Shown piece by piece: positions 55,254 through 62,700 of a stretch of DNA of 64,000 nucleotides. The translations under genes and the position numbers were made by a program. The stretch's first letter is position 1; every line of letters begins with the position of its first letter. This stretch comes from DATDFB01 sp035276475 (lineage in GTDB: Bacteria > Acidobacteriota > Thermoanaerobaculia > Gp7-AA8). The stretch is from contig DATELQ010000037.1 of NCBI GenBank assembly GCA_035276475.1, positions 83,372 through 147,371 on the forward strand. The letters are read 5' to 3'. A model generated the notes under the pieces. It had not been told where the DNA came from, ran no database searches, and saw nothing but the letters and a program-made list of their open reading frames with translations.

Positions 55254-55703
55254 CACGGAAACTTAGAACGCAGAATGCGAATGCAGAATGGAGAAATGTA
55301 TGGCGTCACCACGAGATATTCATGAGCGGGCGTTTGAGTTTGCTTGCCGCGTCGTGCGGTTGCATCGGACGATCAGCTTGAAGCGCGGTATCTCGCCGCT
55401 TGCATCGCAGCTTTTGCGGTCGGGTACCGGCGTCGGATCAAATCTCGAAGAAGCGAAGGCGGCGCAGAGCCGAGCGGATTTCATTGCGAAAGCGCGCATT
55501 GCGCTGAAAGAAGCGCGCGAAGCGCACTACTGGCTGCGGCTATTTGGCGCGGCGGAGATCGTTCCAATGAAACGGGTCACGGCGCTCGTTCAGGAAGCGA
55601 ACGAGATCGTCGCAATCCTGACGACAATCGTCCTGAAAGCATCAACCAAAAAGCCGGCGCTTTCTTAATTCTGCATTCGCATTCTGCGTTCTAAGTTTCC
55701 GTG
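55254..55703. mobile_element. Palindrome-bounded element carrying a four-helix-bundle gene
   Basis: Arms at 55254-55296 and 55661-55703 are 43 nt inverted repeats with only two mismatches. The enclosed ORF uses the arms themselves: its Shine-Dalgarno GGAG (55290-55293) is in the left arm, and its stop codon TAA (55666-55668) is in the right arm. The two arm mismatches fall on the GG of that Shine-Dalgarno. The outermost arm sequence is CACGGAAACTTAG. The right arm ends exactly with the GTG start of dnaE2. The layout parallels intervening sequences of 23S rRNA, but no rRNA is present here. No target-site duplication was evident. Confidence 0.85.
55300..55668 (+). CDS. Four-helix-bundle protein (23S rRNA intervening-sequence protein family)
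   Basis: The 122-residue product starts at ATG 55300, preferred over 55288 because GGAG lies 6 nt before it. The family pattern is clear: ERAFEFACRVVRLHRTISLK, LASQLLRSGTGVGSNLEEAK, DFIAKARIALKEAREAHYWL. The TIGR02436/PF05635 family comprises homopentameric four-helix bundles with basic surfaces; relatives are encoded in 23S rRNA intervening sequences, and Avd of diversity-generating retroelements is a homologue. No reverse transcriptase or variable repeat is present here. The gene is carried inside inverted repeats, between imuB and dnaE2. Confidence 0.9.
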   Translation: MASPRDIHERAFEFACRVVRLHRTISLKRGISPLASQLLRSGTGVGSNLEEAKAAQSRADFIAKARIALKEAREAHYWLRLFGAAEIVPMKRVTALVQEANEIVAILTTIVLKASTKKPALS

Positions 55704-58700
55704 TCCTACGCCGAACTGAGAGCCTCCTCCGCCTTCTCCTTCCTCGACAGTTCCGCACTGCCCGAGGACCTCATCTATCACGCTGCGGAAAACGATCTCC
55801 CCGCCATGGCCATCGTCGATCCGAACGGTGTCTATGGCGCGCCGCGTTTTTACAGCGCGGCGAAAAAGGCCGGCATCAAGGCCATCCTCGGCACCGAGGT
55901 TCGGCTCGAGCCGCCGAAGCACCTCCACGAAGCGGGGACGATCAAAGATCAACAGCTCACCCTCCTCGTCGAAAGCCGCGCCGGCTACAAAAACCTCTGC
56001 AAGCTCCTCACGGCGGGCGCGCTGGACAAGCCGAAGGGGGAAGCGCGCTGCACTTGGGAGCAGGTCGAGGAGTACGCCGCGGGGTTGCACTGCATCACGC
56101 GCGCGGATGAGGGCACGATTCAGAAGATCGCCGGCGTCTTCAAGGGGCGGACGCACGTCGAGCTGCAGCGGCATCACCGGCGCGAGGAGGAGCACGAGAA
56201 CATCGCTCTGCTCGACGTCGCGCGAAGATTGCGATTGCCCATCCTCGCCACCAACGGCGTGAAGTACGCGCGGCCTCAGGACAAAGAGCTCCACGACGTC
56301 CTCACCTGCATCAAGCACGGCGTCAACGTCGAGACTGCGGGGCGGCTCCTCGGCGTCAACCGCGAGCGGCACATCAAGGGCGCGGCGGAGATGCGCCGCC
56401 TCTTCGCCGACCTCCCGCAGGCTGTCAACCACGCCTGGGAGCTCTCGCAGACCCTCGCCTTCACTCTCGCGGACCTCGGCTATCAATTTCCCGACTACCC
56501 GCTGCCGCCGGGCGAGACGCCGATGTCGTACCTGCGCAAGATCACCTGGAACGATGCGCGCGTCCGCTTCCGCCCTTTGACCGCGAAGGCGCAGAAGCAG
56601 CTCGAAAAAGAGCTGGCCATGATCGAGAAGCTCGACCTGGCGGGCTACTTCCTCATCGTCTGGGACATCGTCCAGTTCTGCCAGCGCGAGAAGATCCTCG
56701 TGCAGGGGCGCGGCTCCGCGGCCAACAGCGCGGTGTGCTACGCCCTCGGCATCACCGCCGTCGATCCGGTGAAGATGGATCTGCTGTTCGAGCGGTTCCT
56801 CTCCGAGGAGCGGGGCGAGTGGCCGGACATCGACCTCGACCTCCCCTCGGGCGACGAGCGCGAGCGGGCCATCCAGCACGTCTACAAAACCTACGGCGCG
56901 CACGGCGCGGCGATGACCGCGACCGTCAGCACGTACCGCGACCGCTCCGCGGCGCGCGAGGTCGCCAAGGCTCTCGGCTTCTCGCTCGAACAGGCCGACA
57001 AGCTGTCGAAGAACGTCAGCACCTGGCACTTCGGCGAGATCCGCGAGAAGCTCGAGTCGATGCCGGCGATGATCGCCGCGGCCGGCTTCGATGCCACGGA
57101 CCTGCGCGTGCAGCACTTCATGCGGCTGCAGATGCAGATCCAGAATCTGCCGCGGCACATGGGACAGCACACCGGCGGCATGGTGCTGGCGCGCGGGCGG
57201 CTCGACGAAGTGGTGCCGCTGGAGCCGGCGGCGATGCCGGGCCGCGTGGTCATCCAGTGGGACAAGGAAGACTGCGCGGACCTCGGCATCATCAAGGTCG
57301 ACCTCCTCGGCCTGGGCATGCTCGCCGCGATCGAGGAGTGCATCCCGCTGATCCGCGAGAAGCAGAAGATCGACGTCGACCTCGCCCACCTCCCGGAGGA
57401 CGATCCGCTCGTCTACAAGATGCTCAACGAGGCCGACACGGTCGGCGTGTTTCAGGTGGAGAGCCGCGCGCAGATGGCGTCGCTGCCGCGCAACGCGCCG
57501 AAGTGCTTCTACGACATCGTCGTGCAGGTGGCGATCATCCGCCCCGGGCCGATCGTCGGCGGGATGATCAAGCCGTTCTTCGACCGGCGGCAAGGCAAAG
57601 CGCCGGTCGAGTATCCGCATCCCTGCCTCGAGCCAATCCTGAAGCGCACCCTCGGCGTGCCGCTCTTCCAGGAACAACTGCTGCGCATCGCCATGACCGC
57701 GGCGAACTTCACCGGCGGCGAGGCGGAGGAGCTGCGGCGGGCCATGGGGTTCAAGCGCTCGATGGAGCGGATGCAGGAGATCGAGACGCGGCTGCGCGAG
57801 GGGATGACCAAGAACGGCATCGTGGGCGAAGCGCAGGACCAGATCGTGAAGTCGATCAGCGCGTTCGCGCTGTACGGCTTCCCGGAGTCGCACGCGGCGA
57901 GCTTCGCGCTCATCGCCTACGCCAGCGCATATCTGAAAGCGCGCCATCCGGCGGCGTTCTTCATCTCGCTCCTCAACGCGTGGCCGATGGGCTTCTATCA
58001 CCCGTCGACGCTGGTGAAGGACGCGCAGCGCCACGGCGTGAAGGTGCTGCCGGTCGACGTCAATCACTCCGGCTGGAGCTGCCGCTGGGAGAACGGCGCG
58101 ATCCGCCTCGGCATGCGCTTCGTGAAGGGACTGCGCGCGACGACCGGCGCGGCCATCGAGGCGGCGCAGCCGTTCGCCAGCGTCGACGCCGTGGCCCGGC
58201 GCGCGCGCGTCCGCGACGAGCAGATGAACAAGCTCGCCTACGCCGGCGCGATGTCGTCGCTCGGCCTCACCCGCCGCGCCGCGCTGTGGCAGGCATCGCA
58301 GGCGGCGAAGGCCGCGGGGGAGTTGTTCGAAGCCGACGAGGCGCCGCCGCCGTCACCGCTCACGGAGATGACGAAGGGGGAAGAGACGATCGCCGACTAC
58401 GACGCGACGGAGATGACGACGGGGCCGCACCTCCTCGCCCACTTCCGCGAGCGGCTGCGCGCCGACGGCGTGGTGACGGCGAAGGAGATGAAGCGGATGG
58501 CCAACGGCCGCCGCGTGGCGACGGCCGGCGCGGTCATCGTGCGGCAGCGGCCCGGCACGGCCAAGGGCTTCGTCTTCCTCACGCTCGAGGACGAGACAGG
58601 GATCTCGCAGGCGATCGTACATCCCGATCTCTTTCGCGAGCACCGCGCGCTCATCGTGTCGTCGCCGGGGCTGGTCGTCGAAGGGACCCTGCAAAACACG

Positions 58701-58781
58701 AACGGTCAGTGCTCGGTGCGCGCCGAAAAGTTCTTTGCACTCGATGGCGTAGCTGATATCCGTTCGCACGACTTCCATTAA
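55701..58781 (+). CDS. dnaE2: Error-prone DNA polymerase DnaE2
   Basis: The 1,026-residue product is a C-family polymerase. The catalytic Asp triad lies in PDIDLDLPSGDER (D376, D378, with D380 adjacent). The PHP domain at the N-terminus starts SYAELRASSAFSFLDSSALP, where the His of the usual HxH is absent, so PHP metal binding is likely lost. C-terminal helix-hairpin-helix and OB-fold regions are present (GFVFLTLEDETGISQAIVHP). With ImuA and ImuB it forms the mutasome for damage-induced mutagenesis. Upstream TAA at 55692-55694 forces the start at GTG 55701, the last bases of the palindromic element, with no Shine-Dalgarno sequence. Length is slightly short of the typical 1,050-1,100. Confidence 0.93.
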   Translation: MSYAELRASSAFSFLDSSALPEDLIYHAAENDLPAMAIVDPNGVYGAPRFYSAAKKAGIKAILGTEVRLEPPKHLHEAGTIKDQQLTLLVESRAGYKNLCKLLTAGALDKPKGEARCTWEQVEEYAAGLHCITRADEGTIQKIAGVFKGRTHVELQRHHRREEEHENIALLDVARRLRLPILATNGVKYARPQDKELHDVLTCIKHGVNVETAGRLLGVNRERHIKGAAEMRRLFADLPQAVNHAWELSQTLAFTLADLGYQFPDYPLPPGETPMSYLRKITWNDARVRFRPLTAKAQKQLEKELAMIEKLDLAGYFLIVWDIVQFCQREKILVQGRGSAANSAVCYALGITAVDPVKMDLLFERFLSEERGEWPDIDLDLPSGDERERAIQHVYKTYGAHGAAMTATVSTYRDRSAAREVAKALGFSLEQADKLSKNVSTWHFGEIREKLESMPAMIAAAGFDATDLRVQHFMRLQMQIQNLPRHMGQHTGGMVLARGRLDEVVPLEPAAMPGRVVIQWDKEDCADLGIIKVDLLGLGMLAAIEECIPLIREKQKIDVDLAHLPEDDPLVYKMLNEADTVGVFQVESRAQMASLPRNAPKCFYDIVVQVAIIRPGPIVGGMIKPFFDRRQGKAPVEYPHPCLEPILKRTLGVPLFQEQLLRIAMTAANFTGGEAEELRRAMGFKRSMERMQEIETRLREGMTKNGIVGEAQDQIVKSISAFALYGFPESHAASFALIAYASAYLKARHPAAFFISLLNAWPMGFYHPSTLVKDAQRHGVKVLPVDVNHSGWSCRWENGAIRLGMRFVKGLRATTGAAIEAAQPFASVDAVARRARVRDEQMNKLAYAGAMSSLGLTRRAALWQASQAAKAAGELFEADEAPPPSPLTEMTKGEETIADYDATEMTTGPHLLAHFRERLRADGVVTAKEMKRMANGRRVATAGAVIVRQRPGTAKGFVFLTLEDETGISQAIVHPDLFREHRALIVSSPGLVVEGTLQNTNGQCSVRAEKFFALDGVADIRSHDFH

Positions 58782-58784
58782 AAT
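58779..58784 (+). promoter_or_regulatory. -10-like TAAAAT, 7 nt before zinc-ribbon/pilin-like gene
   Basis: TAAAAT overlaps the stop codon of dnaE2 (58779-58781) and is followed by CGGGCTC and the ATG at 58792. No ribosome-binding site is present. The downstream gene may have its own leaderless transcript. Confidence 0.4.
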
Positions 58785-58791
58785 CGGGCTC

Positions 58792-59706
58792 ATGTATTGT
58801 CAGCGATGCGGTAACACGCTCGCGCCTGGTGCGCGATTCTGCAACTCGTGCGGCACGCCGATGACTGTGACGGCGCCCGCGGCGCCGATCTCGATGGCGC
58901 GGCCGGGGATCGTGACGGCGCTGGCCGTCCTGCAATTCTTCAGCGGCGCGATGATGCTCCTCGGCGGGATCATCGGCGTCGTCACCGAGGCGGGGAGCAA
59001 GCAGGCGGACCGCACGTTCGGTCTCGTGCTCGCGGCGATCTTCCTCATCTTCGGCGCGCTCAGCCTCGCCACCGGCTTCGGTCTGTGGAAGATGCGCGAC
59101 TGGGGACGGACGCTGCAGATGGTCCTGGCCGGCATCGGCCTCCTGGCCCTTCCGCTCGGCACGATCATCTCCGTGCTGATCCTCGTCTACTTCACGCGGC
59201 CGCACGTGAAGATCCTCTTCTCCGGCAAGCGCCGCGATCAGCTGACGCCGGAGGAGACGGCGATCATGGCCGCGTCGGCCGGCAGCGGCGGCGGCGCCTC
59301 GGGCGTCGTCATCGCGCTCGTCGCGGTCGTCGTGATCATCGGCTTCATCGGCATCATGGCCGCCATCGCCATTCCGAATCTCCTCACGGCCATGCAGCGC
59401 GCGAAGCAGAAGCGCACCATGGCCGACATCCGCTCGTTGGCGGTGTCGGTCGAGGAGTACAAGGCCGCGAACAACAAGCCGCCCGACTCGCCGCCCAAGC
59501 TCATGAAGGACGGCTGGGGCAACAACTTCCGCTACGCCAGCGACGGGACGAATTACTGGATCGTCAGCGGCGGCAAGGACGGCAAGTTCGAAGAGGCGGA
59601 GGCGTGGCACTACCAGGAAGGCACGACGACAAACTTCGACTGCGACATCGTCCTGTCGAACGGCGCCTTTTACCGTTACCCCGAGGGAGTGCAGCAGCGG
59701 CGGTAA
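58792..59706 (+). CDS. Zinc-ribbon membrane protein fused to a type IV pilin-like domain
   Basis: The 304-residue product starts with a zinc ribbon (MYCQRCGNTLAPGARFCNSC, four Cys). After a linker come about three hydrophobic helices (residues 40-140). A fourth helix follows, GFIGIMAAIAIPNLLTAMQR, which resembles the pilin N-terminal helix (IxAAIAIPN), and then KQKRTMADIRSLAVSVEEYK and a small beta domain (GWGNNFRYASDGTNYWIVSG) typical of GspG/major pseudopilin. The pilin processing site Gly-Phe (GFIGI) is present but internal, so prepilin peptidase could not act in the usual way. It may be a membrane protein with an extracytoplasmic pseudopilin-like domain. Function unknown. Confidence 0.7.
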   Translation: MYCQRCGNTLAPGARFCNSCGTPMTVTAPAAPISMARPGIVTALAVLQFFSGAMMLLGGIIGVVTEAGSKQADRTFGLVLAAIFLIFGALSLATGFGLWKMRDWGRTLQMVLAGIGLLALPLGTIISVLILVYFTRPHVKILFSGKRRDQLTPEETAIMAASAGSGGGASGVVIALVAVVVIIGFIGIMAAIAIPNLLTAMQRAKQKRTMADIRSLAVSVEEYKAANNKPPDSPPKLMKDGWGNNFRYASDGTNYWIVSGGKDGKFEEAEAWHYQEGTTTNFDCDIVLSNGAFYRYPEGVQQRR

Positions 59707-59708
59707 TC

Positions 59709-59729
59709 AGGGCGCACGCCGTGCGCCCT
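59709..59729. terminator. Bidirectional hairpin between convergent genes
   Basis: AGGGCGCACG and CGTGCGCCCT form a perfect 10 bp stem with a 1 nt centre. It lies between the stops of the zinc-ribbon gene (59706) and the C25 protease (59729), so it can serve both strands. No T-tract follows on either side. Confidence 0.6.
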
Positions 59730-62700
59730 TACCGTAGCTTCATCGACGGATCGCCGAAGAGAATCCACGACTTCCGCACGTCGGGATCCGGCACGGCCAG
59801 CTTGGCGCGGTTGATGGCCTCGCCGATCGTCAGGTTGCCGCCGCCGAAGAGCTGTCCGAAGAGGGCGCGGTTCATGGTGTCCTGGCCGTCCGGCTCCGTG
59901 AGCGTCGACGACGCCCAGACCGCCACCGCGCCGCCGTTCGGCGCTTCGAGCAGGGCCTCGGCGAGGCTGTACGAGAAGGTATCGGCAAAGTAGCCGTTGA
60001 GACAGTTCATGGCTACGACGAACGGCAATCTGTTGCCGTTGCCGAGGTTCGCGGCGTCGCCCGAGGTGAGGATGCCGTCGAGGCCCCACAGCTCGACCGC
60101 GCCGTGGCCGACGTAGTCGACGAGGAGCTGTCCCTGGTTGAGCGGGCCGAGCACGTTCGTGCTCTGCGAGAAGTCGACGGTCTGCAGCGTCATCGACTTC
60201 GGCACGAGCGCGCCCGCCGCGGCGGCGCCGGCCGCGAAGTCGTAGCCGATCGGGCGGTCGAAGACCGAGAGCACCGTGTTGGCCCACGTCCCCGAGGGGG
60301 TGCCGCGCGAGGTGATCTTGTTGAAGACCAGCGCCGCGTCTTCGGGCGTGCGCACGGGGATGCGGCCGATGGCGAAGTCGGGCGCGCCGTCGCCGTTGAC
60401 GTCGGCGAGCCAATCGTCCGAGGCGGTCTTGAGGTAGACGGTGTCGACGAGCTTCGTCGGCACGAAGTCGGCCGCGCCCATGTCCATGTAATTGCGCGGG
60501 TCGATGCTGGCGTCGCCGACGAGGAGCACCCAGCGCGGCTTGGTCTTCCACTGCAGCGTGCTTTGCAGGAACGACCGGATGGCCTCGGGACCGCGGATGC
60601 CGAAGTTGAACTCGTCGTAGAGGTCCTCGACGTCGATGACCGACGCGGCGATGCCGTCGCGCTGGCGCACCGGCACGAGCGTCGACGCCGCCTGCGTGAA
60701 CGCAGCGTTGGTGATGATGAGGAGGTCGGCGCTCGCCTTCTTTTCGCTCCACGTCGACGGTTTGTTCGACGCGACTTCCGTCGGCGTGAGGATGCGGCTG
60801 GAGTCGAAGACGAGGACGACGCGCGCGTCGTTGCCGGTGGGCGTGAACGACGCGGCGTAGCCGCCGGCGGGGTCCGCGGCGACTGATGTTTCGAGCTCCG
60901 TCGGGTTCGCGGCGTCGGTGACGTCGATAGCGCGCACGGCATTCGACTGGAAGCCGCCGACAGTGGCGGCGCGGCCGCCGGGCAGCGTGGCTTCGAAGGC
61001 GCCGCTGTCGGCGCGGAGAAGATGCTGATAGGTCAGCTTCGTCGACGCGAGGAGGCTGAAGTCCATGTCGCCGCCCAAGGCCGTGAAGGTGATGCTGTTC
61101 GCGCCGGCGATGAGCCACGAGTGCGGCACGGGGAACGTGAACGTCTTCTGCTCCTGGCTCGTGAAGGCCATCGTGCCGAGGTTGTGGCCGTTGACGTCGA
61201 CGGAGGTTGGGTGCGGGCCGTCGGTGCCGCCCTGGATCGTGATCTCCAGCGTGGCGTTGCCCGCGGACGCCGTATCGGCGTTGCCGAGGTTCAGCGTCTG
61301 CGTGACCGGCTCGCTGGAGACGAGCGGGCCGAAGAAGTTGCCGTCGTCGCCGTGGCCGACCAAGGCGGCCATGAAGATGCTGCGCTCCTGCTTCTGCACG
61401 GTGAAGGCGACGTCGCCGGTGAGCGGATCGCCGCCCTTGTTCTTCGAGAGCGGCAGGCGGTTCGCGGAGCCGGCGGCGCGCAGCCAGTACGTGCGCGCGC
61501 CGGTCGACGTCGTGTCGAGACGCTGGCCGTAGAACTCTACGGAGTCGTCGTTGACGATCAGCGGCTGCTCGATGCCCTGCATGTAGAGCGACAGCTTCTT
61601 GAAGTTGTTGCCGGGATCGAAGCCGGCCGCGGTCATGGCGGCGCGCGTGAGGCGGTACCAACCTTCCTGCGTCACGTAGATCTTGAGCCCTTGGTCGGCG
61701 GCGTTGTCCTGCTGCTGCTTGATCTGCTTGTCGCTCGGCGTAGGCAACGCAACGGAGCGGACCACGCCGTAACCGGCGGGCGACTCGATGGCGTTGCCGT
61801 TCGCGCCGAGGCCGGGGAGCGGCGTGGCGTTTGTGGGCGCGTCCACCGTGCCGGCGGTCGCGGAGACCGGGCCGTGCATCGTCTTGTGGCCGGCGATGTC
61901 GACGTCCTCGAGCCAGAACTGCGTGAAGGCGCTCGAGTCGACGTTGTCGCGGAAGCGGTAGGTGTGGCCGGAGCTGCGCTCCTGTTCCTTGTCCTTGTGC
62001 TTCGACTGCAGCGCCGTGCCAGCGATCAACGCCTTGTTCATCTTCACGCGCTGGCCGCCGCTCTCGCGGTAGACGTTGAAGCCGAGGTTGTCGGCCTCGA
62101 AGTCGGTGCGCCAGGTGAGGAGCACTTTGTTCTTGTCCTGCTTGACGTTGAATTCGCGCAGACGCACGAGCGTGACGGCGAGGACGGTCGTGTTCGCGGT
62201 CGAGGAGTTGTTGCTCGCGACCGGATCGGTCTCCGTGCGCGAGGCCGTGGCGGTGTTGGTGACGACGCCGGTGCCGTTGGCCTGCACGACGATGTTGACG
62301 TACTGCGTGTTGCCGACCGGCAGCGTGCCGAGCGCGCAGTTGATGGTGGACGTGCCGGCGCACGAGCCGATGCTCGGGTTCGAGGAGATGTAGAGGACGC
62401 CGGCGGGGAGCGGCTCGTTGATCGTCACGTTCGTGGCGATGGCCGGGCCGTTGTTCGTGACCGCGAGGCGGTAGGTGATGAGCTGCCCGTCGCCGACCGG
62501 ATCGGGCGAGTCGGTCTTGACGATGGCGACGTCGGCGTTCGTCCGCGCGGTGACGAGGTTCGACGTCGAGGCGGTGTCGTTCGACGTGATGGTCTGCGCC
62601 GTCGTGGTGGTGATGGTCGTGGTGATGTTGAGCGTCGTGCCCGACGCGGTCGTCGTGTTGACCTGAACCTGCGGCGTGAACGTGGCGCTGGCGCCGACGG

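Noticed and set aside
55254..55703. True 23S rRNA intervening sequence
   Set aside because: No rRNA sequence lies on either side; the flanks are imuB and dnaE2 coding sequence.
55254..55703. Diversity-generating retroelement suggested by Avd-like protein
   Set aside because: No reverse transcriptase, template repeat or variable repeat is present within several kilobases.
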